In this document: piece after piece, positions 11,556 to 23,612 of the stretch
Layout of the letters: every line of letters starts with the position of its first letter
Position numbering within the stretch: position 1 is the stretch's first letter
Source of the DNA: Amphimedon queenslandica
Lineage: Eukaryota > Porifera > Demospongiae > Haplosclerida > Niphatidae
Direction of reading: 5' to 3'
Assembly (NCBI RefSeq): GCF_000090795.2
Contig: NW_003546253.1
Coordinates: 55,529-119,528, forward strand
Length of the DNA: 64,000 nucleotides
Notes under the pieces: generated by a model
Database searches by the model: none
What the model saw: the letters and a program-made list of their open reading frames with translations, nothing else
What the model was told of the DNA's origin: nothing
Program-made: the position numbers and the translations under genes

Positions 11556-13105
11556 GAGAGAGAGAATAACTTGTCAGCAGGTTATTACACACCATTCCAA
11601 CAACAAGGCATCACTATACACTGTACTAAAAAGGTAAAGGAAAGTAAATTTACTATAGTCTATGGGCTATATTTAACTGATAAAAAGAAGTGGAGGCAGC
11701 AACAGTGACAGACGCATAATTCCAGCATTAATTAGAAAAGAAGACACGACACTCATACACAAAAGGAGAGTGTTTGTGTTTTTAATAGTATAAGTAGAGA
11801 ATACCTAATAAAGGAGGAGAGGGGGAGAAACAGCCGTGCTCTGCTAGATAAAAAAAAGTAACACGTAGTAGGTTTCAGTTGTAATATGGACCATTATCAC
11901 AAAATAATAATAATAATAATAATAAATTTCACTTTAGATTAAATAGTTGCTATTATCATTATCAGGACTTACAGTCGGCCTGTCTCCAGCTCAAATAGTC
12001 CCTCAAATTCTTTGCTGATGGATAGAGTACTATCCTGGAATCAAAAGCTGGCGGATATAGCAATGGAGTCTTCATAAATTGAGACCAATAGAAGACGTAT
12101 GAGGCACTGAATAAAGACACCACCGTACTTAGCAGTTTACTAGGGAGAGAGAGAGTGGGAAAGGGTGAGAATGAGTAAAGAGTTGAGAATCTGCTCCTCT
12201 TAAACTAGTCTAGTCATAACTCAAAAAATACTAACTGGGATTGGCTCAAACTTTTTACATGGTATAAGGATATCAATATGTATCAGAAAATGTAATAAAA
12301 ATTGGGGGTGATTTTGGAGTCATTTTTTGGAAAAAAGCATGGGCTATAGTACAGGGAAATTTTCAGAAATTGGCCCATTCTAGAAAATGGTCATAACTCA
12401 AAAATTTGAAGTCGGAATCAGCTCAGACTTTCTACATAAAAAACATGTAGCATAAGGACATCAATATGTATAGAAAAAAAGCATAGCCATATCATTAAAG
12501 ATAGTACAAAGGAAAATATTGTTTTATTAAAATAATGGCAATAAATATTATTCCTTACCTGGCTCTTCTGCCAAATAAATTAGTCGATCTCTTGAAAATA
12601 AAACTATCACAAAAAAAACTTTGTCAAAAACACAATCGTCACGTTAAACTCTACCTGAATTCATCGCTTTGTCCATAAGCAATAAAAATATCTTGAAATT
12701 CTTGCATAACTGCTGACGCAGCCTTGTTCATCAAATTGAGGGCCAAAATATCGTTTGGTTTTGCAAAATTGTGAGCCATCGCAAACCTGTGAGAGAGAGA
12801 AGCGGTCGGAGAGAAAAAAAGAATAGAAAAAGGAAGGGGTAGTAATTAGTTATGCTAACAGGTTGTGACTAGAGTCTTAATCAGTTAATTTAATTAGGAA
12901 CAATGTACATGCATATATATGTATAATAATAGTTTGGTGTCACTCTACACAATTATATTGACTTCCTCACCTCCCTCTCATCTCTCTTCCTCTCTATTGA
13001 CCTGTGAAATCCTCTACCGTCTAATCTAAGAACCAACCAAGTGTTGGGAAGACAGCTATCAGACATTTCGAAACCTTTCACATATTCAAACTTGGACTTT
13101 GCCAT
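6779..13105 (-). CDS. THG1L: tRNA-His guanylyltransferase (Thg1)
   Basis: Adds the essential G(-1) to the 5' end of tRNA-His by 3'-5' polymerisation. Eight exons: 13105..13002, 12786..12655, 12603..12559, 12139..11973, 11517..11432, 8513..8385, 8191..8153, 6967..6779, all with GT-AG sites and matching phases, totalling 296 aa (human THG1L is 298). The N-terminus [13 protein letters not shown], the metal-binding [11 protein letters not shown] and YGQSDEFSF motifs, [43 protein letters not shown] and the C-terminal [10 protein letters not shown] are all present, so the active site looks intact. Exon 7 (13 codons, [13 protein letters not shown]) is phase 0 on both sides and overlaps the end of a MITE-like repeat, so it may be optional. 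The gene is head-to-head with a Bcl-2 gene across 107 bp. Confidence 0.95.
8176..8365. mobile_element. Probable pogo/Tc1-like MITE overlapping THG1L exon 7
   Basis: Starts with CAGTAGAGCCCCCGTGCTAA, a terminus of the type seen in pogo/Tigger-like elements, and ends in a related inverted segment (TCCTTAATAAAGAGGCTATA). Interior copies of AAGGACA/TCCTTAATAA support one element. The right end is diverged and I find no clear target duplication, so the limits are approximate. Confidence 0.5.
8514..11431. other. Large THG1L intron, simple repeats only
   Basis: 2.9-kb intron 5 of THG1L. It contains a (CA)n-(TA)n block at 8953-9003, TACATG runs, and a duplicated stretch GTGGTGTAATACGTACCCTG at about 9280 and 9311. 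No convincing gene on either strand. Confidence 0.6.
8953..9003. repeat. (CA)n/(TA)n microsatellite
   Basis: About 34 bp of CA repeat followed directly by TATATA, in THG1L intron 5. Confidence 0.9.
11520..11564. repeat. (GA)n microsatellite at a THG1L splice acceptor
   Basis: On the minus strand this is a (CT)n tract ending in CTCAG that forms the polypyrimidine tract and acceptor of THG1L exon 5 (exon starts at 11517). Confidence 0.85.
12230..12490. repeat. Dispersed repeat, 61-kb variant type
   Basis: Located in THG1L intron 3. Shares with the block at 61.2-62.1 kb the segments AGGACATCAATATGTAT, GGGGGTGATTTTGGAG and AAAAAAGCATGGGCTATAGT. About 1.5 units. Confidence 0.8.
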
Positions 13106-13212
13106 TACTTTCTAGACACGTGGGCGGAAAAATTAATTAACTAGTTATTGGAATGGGCGTGGTCAATACAAACTATTGATGGGCGTGGTTTTGCATGTTA
13201 TTGCATTGAAAC
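13106..13212. promoter_or_regulatory. 107-bp divergent promoter of THG1L and a Bcl-2 gene
   Basis: Contains an E-box CACGTG at 13117-13122 and two copies of GGGCGTGGT on the plus strand. Bidirectional promoter activity is inferred from head-to-head start codons. Confidence 0.55.
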
Positions 13213-14519
13213 ATGGCGAGCAAGATGCTTAGTCCACAAATCTCTCCTTCCGACTTTGAAGATGAAGAAGAACTCCACTCTGTACCTGAAGACATTAGGA
13301 ACCAGACCCAAGTGATGTTCTACGAGTACGTGGACAGTAGGTGTAGCCACGACAGAGACTTATCCAAGGAACAGGCTTCCCTCCTTCACGAGTCAGCATC
13401 TACTTGTATAAGAAAAACTGACGTGGGTGGACAGGTAAAACAAATAGGGGGAAAGATTATTATTTGTACATGTAATTATTGGCTTAGAATTGGGTATGGC
13501 TACTGTATTTGGGGTGGGGCTCCCTCTGGGCCGTTAATTATTGTTTGGACTATTAGTTACACCTTGAGCTAGGGATGATAAATTGTGCTGAGCTAATAAA
13601 AATGATACAATTTTTTATAATGTTTGTTGTCCATAGTTTTTTCCAAAAAATGGCTACAACAAATAGTCCCAATTTTAGTACATTATAGAGTAAAAGTATA
13701 AAGTTATTGGTAACTAGCCATTGTATTCAACAAGAGCGTCTTTTTCTTCCTCCCAGGGCGAAGCAGCTGAAAGGATTGCTATCCTATTATGTGAATACGG
13801 CGACAAGTTCCAAAAGGAATTTGACAATGATCAAAACTTACAGAAACTAATGACAGAAGGTACTAGTGACACTGATACTGGGGAGCCTTCAACATCCAGT
13901 GTCCTTGCACACGTTAGGATTGTCGTGGAAAGGATTTTTGGTGTCAACTCTAACGGAGAAAGTAATTACAGTATTAATAATAATTAAATGTCTTTTATCC
14001 TCATCTCCCCTTTAATTTTCTCCCTCTCTCTTCCCTCTCCCTCCCTCCCCTCCTCTCTCTCTCTCTCCTCCAATCTTAAAGTAATGGTCCAGAATATCAC
14101 ATTTGGTAGGATTGCATCTTTATTTTATTACATTTATTCACTCTGCAAGAGGTTCTTAAAGAATACATTTGCTAACCACACTCTCATGCAAACAATGTGT
14201 GCCCTCGGTGGGTACCTTGTTGTATCCCTGGTTAGAGTAAAGTTCTTCCAGTGGCTGAAAGATCAAGGAGGATGGGTTAGTTACTTTTAATTGGATCTAA
14301 TAGTTTTAGCATGTTGGCTTAGCAATTTTATGTGTCATTTTAAAAAAGATTCCAGTACGCACAATTATTATGATTTTTTTATTTTTTTATTTTTAGGGCC
14401 AGGCTATTGTTAACATTTCTACGAGCATTACGCTACCCACGTGGGGTAATAATGTAATATTGGCAGGTGGGGTCTTTCTTATTGGTCTGTGGGCATACAG
14501 GATGTACAAAGGACTCTGA
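13213..14519 (+). CDS. BAK/BAX-like Bcl-2 family protein
   Basis: Four exons: 13213..13434, 13757..13961, 14082..14275, 14397..14519; 247 aa. An alpha-1-like segment (QVMFYEYVDSRCSHDRDLS) precedes BH3 (ERIAILLCEYGDKFQ), a BH1-like motif (ITFGRIASLFYYIYSLCK), BH2 (FFQWLKDQGGW) and a C-terminal membrane anchor (VILAGGVFLIGLWAY) with tail RMYKGL. The Gly-Asp of BH3 and the Gly-Arg of BH1 are kept. The intron before BH1 is phase 1 and the one after GGW is phase 0, as in the BAK-like gene at 3.2 kb and the next gene downstream. This and the following gene are tandem duplicates on the same strand, 326 bp apart. A pro-apoptotic outer-mitochondrial-membrane role is inferred. Confidence 0.9.
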
Positions 14520-14845
14520 AATCAACCAACATACATGCATGCATTTCATACGTGTACATTTCACTTTGTGATTGTGTAATTCTTTCATCTCTTATGATTA
14601 GTTTAAAAGATGTGGAGAGTATAGTAGGCGAGTGGTTTCAATTAGCACCTTGATTAACTCCCACGCTTTTAATAAAAAAGGTGTGGCTCATCATGCTGAG
14701 TGAGTGTGCGTCTGTGTTTACTGGAGAGAAGGAAACAGCTGACGCATCTCTTCTCTCTCGCAAACTAAACGAGAAATTCATTCGAACAATAAATTAAAAT
14801 TCACTGTCTATACCTCTCACTCTCCAGCTACCCCTTCCTTCATAA

Positions 14846-17318
14846 ATGGCCGTGCGTATTGAAATAACAAAAGCTGCTTTCCGCCTGGACATAGAGCTAG
14901 GCCAAGAGGACCCGCCAGTGGAGAAAGAGGACATAACAGCAGTTACCAACGGGACACTCTCTTTCATAGAATCTAAAGTATGCACGGATGAAGATCTGCC
15001 TGATGGTGTAGAGATAGCAGGTCAGAAAAAACAGTAATAATTATTTATTATATAATTCATTGATCTATGATTAGATCATTTCACAAAAATAATTATTTCA
15101 TTATTCTTCATTGTCTTATTTAATTAATTTAGGCCAGATACATCCAACTGCTGGAAAGGATGACGTTGGCTGGAAAGTCGGTAAAGATTACGCCAAGTGG
15201 GGGGACGAGCTCTTTAAGGACCCTGCAAAAAAGCAAGAGCTCTTACAAATATTGCAGCCTCTGGTGGAAAGGGCTTTCAAAGAAGGCGGTCATCTTCTTA
15301 AAAGAGCAATGAAGGCCATACTCTGTGACAGGTTTGGGCTTGGTAAGCTGATACCATTGAGATAAGAGATATCATAATTAAATTCATTAATTACCAGTAA
15401 TTCTCATTTTCGTATTATTTTGCATGTACATTAACCCATCAACTAAAAACAGAGCCATTATTACATTTAGATATAGAAACAGCATGCAAGCACATTATTA
15501 TACATACATTTGGTCAGGAGAAAATTCCCCTTGGTTGAGCAACACAGGTACAGGGTGGTGCAACCACAAATAATTCAAAATCATTAAGCCTACACAGCAT
15601 TACTAATGTACATGTACATTCACATAATAATGATATTACTTATTGTGTATACAGAGCTATAGCACAAGGTAGCATGCAGACTTTAAGGCTAGGCTGCAAA
15701 ACTCCCACTAAAACATGAGGTCATACTGAAGATTCACTCCATCCTATATTTATTATCTCTTTGTATGTATATACACACTGTATATCAGTGTGTATGGAAG
15801 GTTCTTAGTCCAAAAACTAATTGTTTATAAGACTTGTTGTTATATAATCATCCTACCTAGACAATTGGGAGTTCATGAAGCTTATAAATAAATATTGGGA
15901 CCCAAACGGGCGAGAGGAAACCCTCTAATGAGAATATTTTGCATGTCACGGTCCGTACAAACCTATATGAAGGAGAGGTTGGTGTAAGGTCTCAATCAAT
16001 GGAGAGGTTATGATAATTAAAGTATACCTTCACCTGGCAATGCCAGAGTAAGTGATTTGACTGAGATGTCACCCCCTTTTGAGTTGGTGTCTTTGCTTGT
16101 TTGCTTAAATCATACATGTATCTCGGTATTTCATGTTTATTCTGGGACATCCACCCATACTTTATTAACCCCCAGCCCAAATTGTAACTGAATTCTTAAA
16201 CATTTAAGAATTTAAATCAGAGTTTTTCTATGTCCATTGTCAACTTTAATTCTTGCTCTTGCTCAGCTAGCATGATCATTGCATTTTATTTCAAATATTA
16301 ATTATCACAAACTAGAACTAAACCTTGCCGTTCAGACTGGAAATTGGGAGCACTTTCAGTGTTTCTAATTGCGTATTTATCTGGAGACAGTAACAGCTTA
16401 TTCACAGGGCTATATATAGATATGTAGATATTATGATGACTGAGTATACTAGCATGAGAGACAGGGGGTAACCCACTGGATCAGTCCCTTCTCTTTCATA
16501 TATACACTAGTTGTTTTCAATTTGTTGAATGTCATTGCCCACTGCTGCATAATTGCCATCACATAGATATCATTGAAATGTGATACTTATAGAAATGGTA
16601 GAGTATCATGTTAAACCATATGTATGTGTGTGACCAAGAATGCTTGTACATTCCTTAAATGGCTTTTCACTTAATCACTCTCTCCCTCCCTCTCTCTCTA
16701 TTAGTAAGTGAAATCAGGATAGAGAGGATTGCCTCTCTCTTCATGCTCTGCTGGAATTTATTCAAGACTGCAGTGATTGCACACTCTGTTGTAAAAGCTT
16801 TTGAGGTCCTTGGGAAGATACTCAAGCATGTCATACTCTTCCTACAGGAAACGAGATTCTTTGAAAAACTAAGGGAAATGGGAGGATGGGTAGGACAATC
16901 ACATATACATTACACCCACAGACATTCTTTCACATGCATGTACACTACAATTATGATAATTAATGTATACATAAACTTTGGTACACCCCAGACCCTGCCT
17001 TGGTCATCAGCCACACTCAAGTTACTGTACAACTCTGTGACTATTACCCCCACTATAACTATCAATTTTTCTGAGTACATCTTTTAAACATTACTATAAC
17101 AAATAGGCTTATTTATCTTGTATCACATTAGCCACAAGATTATTATTACAGTACATAAGGTATGTGTTTTATTTATACAATAGGTTGGTCTCCAGGAATT
17201 GGTGAGGTCCTATAGGCCAGCCATTACCATTACTTCAGTCAAGTATCTGACTGTTGCTACCACAGCAGCCATTGCTGGAGGACTGGCTGTATATCTGTAC
17301 CTCAAGTATAAGGATTGA
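14846..17318 (+). CDS. BAK/BAX-like Bcl-2 family protein, divergent tandem paralog
   Basis: Four exons: 14846..15020, 15133..15342, 16705..16889, 17184..17318; 234 aa. BH3 reads VGKDYAKWGDELF (a Trp just before Gly-Asp, unusual), the BH1-like motif reads IRIERIASLFMLCWNLFK with the usual Gly replaced by Glu, BH2 is FFEKLREMGGW, and the tail anchor is LTVATTAAIAGGLAVYLYL followed by KYKD. The N-terminal 60 residues (MAVRIEITKAAFRLDIEL) do not resemble the other members. Intron positions before BH1 (phase 1) and after GGW (phase 0) match its neighbour. The 1.36-kb second intron carries no recognisable gene. Family membership is clear; pore-forming ability is less sure because of the BH1 change. 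Confidence 0.88.
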
Positions 17319-17564
17319 GGAAGGACGACCAAAGAAAAATTAACGAAGGATAAATAAATTATTGTAAAATATCATCTGTACCTATGATATTCTCACTTAA
17401 TCATTATTATTATTATTATTTATTAATCAGCTCTTTTGCTACACAAAAATATTTTTCTCTCAAAATATTTAATAATAATAATAATTATTATTATTATCAT
17501 TTTTGTTCAAGCTATAATATATAAAAAATCTTCAAAAAAGAGAGTAATAATAAAATTATAAAAT

Positions 17565-19418
17565 CTAAACGTTCCAAGGCTTTATAGGAACCCCAGAATA
17601 ATTTTGAAGCTGGGTCCTACGAATATGTTGAAAAATGCAATAAGGACAAGACGAGGAAAATACATTCGACTGCTTGTAGTATTGCAATAAAAAAGGCGTC
17701 GCTTGAAAAAGAGGGTGCGGCAAGTCCTCGAGTCTTTCGCGAAACTCTGAGAGTACCTTCCGCTGAAACTCAACCTCAGAAAAAGAGTGCCCACAAGAGA
17801 AAGCAACAATTCCGCGATCGAGAGTAGCCGTACCCCCACCAGTCAGGGCCTGCTGCTGCTGGCCCTCTGGTATTGTAAAGCTATCACGATGAGGTACATC
17901 CTTGAAAAGGTTTCTTAAAACTGCATTCCAGAGCCGAGTGTCGTTAAGGCTTGGATTTAAAGGTTTAGTGGCAGAGGCTGAGTTAGGAGGCATGGCAAGG
18001 ATATCATCAGTGAGAGGAGATCCGTCTGTTGCTATTGCTTTTATCAGCTGCAAGGTGACGTCCAGTGTAAACTTGAATGTAAAGCTTTGTGAGTGTTCAT
18101 CTCTATAGAGTTTAAAAGAAGGAGGAAGAGAGAGATACAGGAAGAGAGAGAAAACAGAGACATCATTTAATTTAGTACAACTAATAGTATGTAATAGCAT
18201 TATCCACTCTTGCTATAAGGCACTAATTATGCCAAGAGTATACAGACTAGCACTTGTTAAAATTAAAATAATAAAGATTCATTTAAAAGAAAGGAACAGG
18301 AAGGAAGAGAGAGGGAGAGGATGAATCAGGAAGGTGGTACAAGGCATATCATGAATGACATAATAAAACATCAGTACTTTACCCCACTCATCCTGTAAAC
18401 CACATTAACCATGAACATGTACTCACTATTAGTTACCACATACCAACGATGCCATACAATTACACATGTACATGTAATAACAGACACACACTACTCATCA
18501 TTACTCATTCTTATCCAGAACATTACTCACAATTGCTCATCATCAGTCATAAAAGTCATCATATGTCAAAGGATGACCATTAAACCACTTAAACACTCTA
18601 AGATTAATGGGGAGTGGATACACTTCACCTCATACACTTTATACCATACCAAAGGTAATAGTTCACCACACTTGCATATGTCACAGACTGTAATGTATAC
18701 ACAGTCCAGTAGTGCGAGGTTTATAAGTACTACACATGTGCCTATGTCACACAGTGTAATGTATACACAGTCCATTAATGTGAGGTTATAAGTACTACAC
18801 ATGTGTGCCTATGTCACACAGTGTATGAGGTGTCTATGTCATATGGTGTAATGAGCTTATACTGAGTACACATGATGACAGTACATAGTGTCATTTGGTG
18901 TAATGTGAGGTGTAAGGTGTAAGTAAACCTCTTCAAAGCAGAAACTCACCTTAGCACACAAAGGTGAGTTTCTGCTTTGATATGCACCTGTGCCATTGGG
19001 TGTGTGTACATATGTGTTAATAATATACACATTACCATATCATTATTAATAAAATGATTACCTTCTAAACAAAAGAGAGAGAGGATAAGCGAGTGACGGT
19101 AGATAGTTTCCTAGCAGAGTCTCCAAATGAATAAAATTCAATTTATTTTCTTTCCAATATAATACAACCTACACACACACACACGTCATGTGAATATCAT
19201 GTGACTTCACGCCCACTCACTTGATGAAGGAGGTCGGAAGTGGTTATCAGGTAATCCCTAGTGTGCAGTATATCTGCTGAGTTAGCAGTTAGGTTATCTA
19301 AACAAGACTCAACAGCAGTGAGAGACTTAGTCAATGACACCTCTTCACTGCTTGATAAACTGTGTAACCTCCAATATAAGGACTAGAAATAGAGGGGGAG
19401 GGGGAGAGACAGACAGAT

Positions 19419-19453
<35 letters not shown>

Positions 19454-21419
19454 GGGGGAGAGACAGAGAAGACAATTAGGAGAAAAAGTGATCAAATTAA
19501 ACTAATATAAAGTTACAAACTACATGTGTACCGGGTACATGCACATATAAATATAATAATAATCATTACTTGTCTCCATTGCTTTTCTTCATTGTAGAGG
19601 TTGACCATTGACTCATGATCCTCATACTGCTTACAGTAATGAATGACCTGACAGGTCCTGTAGTAGCCATGTAAGTAATGAATGGCTGCCGTTAAGGAAT
19701 CACGCCCATAAGAACCAAGAGAGCCTAAGAGGTACATGTTACATACATGTGCACATGTACATGTACATACATGTACATATAAGTGGATGTACATGTATGT
19801 ACATCCCCATGTGCACATGTACATGTACATCTACATACATGTACATACAAGTGGATGTACATGTACATGTATGTACATCCCCATGTGCACATGTATGTAC
19901 ATGTACATCTACATCTACATACATGTGCATGTACATGTACATGTACATACATGTACATGTACATACTGGACATGCACATACCGTAATTGGCAAAATCAGG
20001 TAAAGCCCATCCAAGATCCAGCTGCAATAACTCATCCTCCTGCTGGCGTTCAGCGTTCTAATCAAAGAGCAGGTGTGATTATAATTATTTTAAAGTTAAA
20101 ATTCAATTGAGTGTGTAACTTCCAAAAAATAAATAAAAATAAAATATTTACATCCTCAATAAAGCAGATACCTTAGAGTGACTTCTAATTACGGCTCAAA
20201 ATATTGCAATTTTAACTCTCAGTAGATTTGTGGGTACAAAATAATAATTTTAATCACTGCAATGCAATAACAAAATTAATAATTAATAGTACCCGTAGTT
20301 AAAAGTACAACAAAAATAATAAAAGTGAACTTACACTAGCTTTAGTTAAAGAGACAGTGGGTACTTGAGGGTTGGGGTTGGGGGCAAAGATACAAACCTT
20401 CTTTCCCTCCCTGACACCACTGACCTCCAGACCCAATTGACCGTGATCGTCCCTACCCCACACCCAGGTTATACCACTGTCGTCAATGCCAATGGAGAAC
20501 TCATCACCAGCTGATAGCAATAGCAACTTATGAGTCTCTAACTTATTGATCTGCTTGGGGTAAGACTACAGGGGGAGGAGAGAAAGGAGAGAAGGAAAGG
20601 GAGAAGTACATGTAAATGCATCAGGGTAAAATATAAAAATGAAGAATTTTCTCCTTTTTAGTCGTGGCGAAATTTAGCCATCAACCCTGTACTGTAAGAA
20701 GAATTTTCTCCTTTTTAGTCGTGGCGAAATTTAGCCATCAACCCTGTACTGTAGTACAAGGACTTTGGCCTAATTTTGGAGCATCTTGAAAAATTCGTAA
20801 AAAATCCAATCTTGATCAGAATCAGCTCAAACTTTCTACTTAATATAAAAACATGTATATGTATCAGAAAATATTATTAAAATGGAGAATTCTCTCCTAG
20901 CCATTTTTGGTGAAATTTGGCCAAAGACGAAGGCATTCAGAGTCAGCTTTAAGTCTACACTGTGTTTCATTTATTGATAGTATCTCACCAGCTCTGGTAT
21001 GTGAGTGTGTCCAATTTGTCCATGTGCATTGCTGCCCCATGACAATACTGTCCCTGATAATAGCAACAATAGACAGTGACAGTTACCACATTTCACCTAA
21101 AAATAAATAAACACAATAATAATAAGTACATGTACAGTGTACAGTACCTCTACGACAGGGTCAGTATTATCGACTAGTTTATCCAGTCCGGGTACAACAT
21201 TAGGAGAGAGTGCATTAGCAACAGCTGGTGAGGTTGAACCACCTTCTCTTCTAGAGCGAGTGTATTGCTTGAAACTTTGAGGACTCTGAGCTGGGTGCTA
21301 TAAATAAATTAATAAATAAATGAATTAAAAAATAATAATAATAATATACTGGTTTGTGAAGGTTCTTTCCCCACTGATATACAGTTTGATCAGTGCAAAC
21401 AGCAACCTACAAATGACAA

Positions 21420-21454
<35 letters not shown>

Positions 21455-22062
21455 ATATACACAATGTAAATAGATTAAAGATGTGGGCATGTACTTACAG
21501 TGTGTGCTGTACCACAGCCAACTAGATACACTAGTTTATCATTGAGTGCGTATACTAATGTGGGAGTGGTCTGTTTCTCTTGGTTACCATGACCCAGCTG
21601 CCCGTACATACCTATCAGATAATAATAAAATACCTCCGTCTCTCTCTCTGTCTCCCTCTCTTACCATTTCCAAAAGTATACAGTTTGCCCTAATTAAAAG
21701 GATTATAATATTACCGGCAGACACTAATGGATGCTCTTACATTTTGACTGATGAGTGCCGTGTGGTTAAAGCCAGCTGATATAAAAGAGACCATCAGTTC
21801 ATCCATAGAGCTGGCATGAGTCGGGAGGAGGACATCATCACAAGTACCGAGTCCTAGCTGTCCATGCACACCCCAGCCCCATACCCATACCCTAGTATAG
21901 GAATGGAATAATGTAATGCTAGTATAGGAATGGAATAATGTAATGCTAGTATAGGAATGGAATAATGTAATATCAATTTAGTAGTAGTACAAATAGCACA
22001 AACTTATAAACTTTAAAGACATTATATGTATTCATTGAAGTGTTGTTATTATTATTATTATT

Positions 22063-22093
<31 letters not shown>

Positions 22094-23567
22094 CTACCTG
22101 TGGTTATCGTCCAATGCAATGCAGTGATAGTGTCCACATTCGATATTTAATAATGAAATATTTGATAAAGCAGCAATTTGGACCGGCCTAGATCTTCTCA
22201 GTGTATCACCGTGACCCAACTGTAGGAGAGAAAGAAAGCATTATTCTAAATAATACTTAAAATAATGATAAAGTATTATTATTCTTAAGTACCTGCCCAT
22301 GCGTTGAAGCACCCCAAGAATAAACCTAATAATAATTAATAATAATTAATCAATAACTAATTAAAGGGACATACCCCTTCCTGACAGAGAGCTACAGTAT
22401 GATCAGCCCCACATGATACTGACAACACATGAGCACTAGGTGGGCGGGGCATCAATAGATCATATGACAGTCACATCACTTACCTCAGCATTGAGAACGT
22501 TTCCACTCTTAGCGGAGCTGCTATCTGATTCTGCTCAATGTCACCATGACCCAATCTAAATTAATTATAATTAATTAACAAAAATAGTTAATTAATTATA
22601 ATTAATTAACAACAATAGTTAATTAATTAATATTATAGTTAATAAAATTATTACAGTACTACTTACTTTCCTTGCTTGGTATTTCCCCAAGTGTACAGCT
22701 GTGCATTAATAATTAGTGCTGCATGAGTCACACCACAGCTCAAGACATTAGCACGTATCAACTGGGTACCATCTATGAATGACACCAATGGCTGAAAGGA
22801 GAGTTTTGGAGAAAAATAGAGATTATTAATGTTAAATAAAATGACACTATATACTTGCACTCACTCTTAACAGTTGCTCAATCTGAGTGTGCCCGATTCT
22901 ATCAAACAAAGGAGACAGGAACAATAGTCCTGAATTAGCCGGAGGCTTTCGCTCTCTTTTGTATTGCAAGACTATCAATATGTAGAGGAAAGCTTCAATA
23001 TAACATGAGAGACTCGGGCTAGTGCTTGGAGAGGAACCACTACTTTCTGTACTGAATAACGACGTGATACTCCCCGTTGAGCTGCTCCTGAGAGGATAAG
23101 AGAGAGGCAGAGGTAGAATGGAGAAAGGTCTTTCTGTACCTCTTTAAATTAGAGTGAGCGTATTGTAGCAATGGCTGTACGGTTGAATGTGACGGATCCA
23201 ATACGCCAGCTAACTGTATCAACATGCTGATATTTAATTCACCAATAACCGCTAATAAATGTAGCAGACATGACTCTAAAATAGACGGCTGGGGGAGAGG
23301 AACATAATATATAAGGCATGGCTTGTTACTATGCTTACCTGAGCTATAACGCACTTGGCGACGTTAAAAGGTGTTAATTGGTGAAAGATCATGCCTAAAC
23401 AGGAAGTGATGTCATAGTGAGGATCATGTGATTTTACCGTTTCCAACAGTAACGAGATGTTCTGCAAATTGTTTATTAGCAACAAGGCTCTCAATGGAAG
23501 GAGTGAATGAGCTTTGACCGTTTGACAGTAAGAGGTTTAGTGTCTCGGGAACTTTATGATGCGTCTA

Positions 23568-23612
<45 letters not shown>

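Noticed and set aside
18933-18980. MicroRNA gene
   Set aside because: The stem is only 20 bp and perfectly paired; a precursor of the usual length and bulged form is not seen.
19513-20110. Cys/Met/Tyr/His-rich open frames on both strands
   Set aside because: Translations of the TACATG hexamer repeat in all frames; the real coding on the minus strand here is the short RCC1-repeat gene exon at about 19570-19730.
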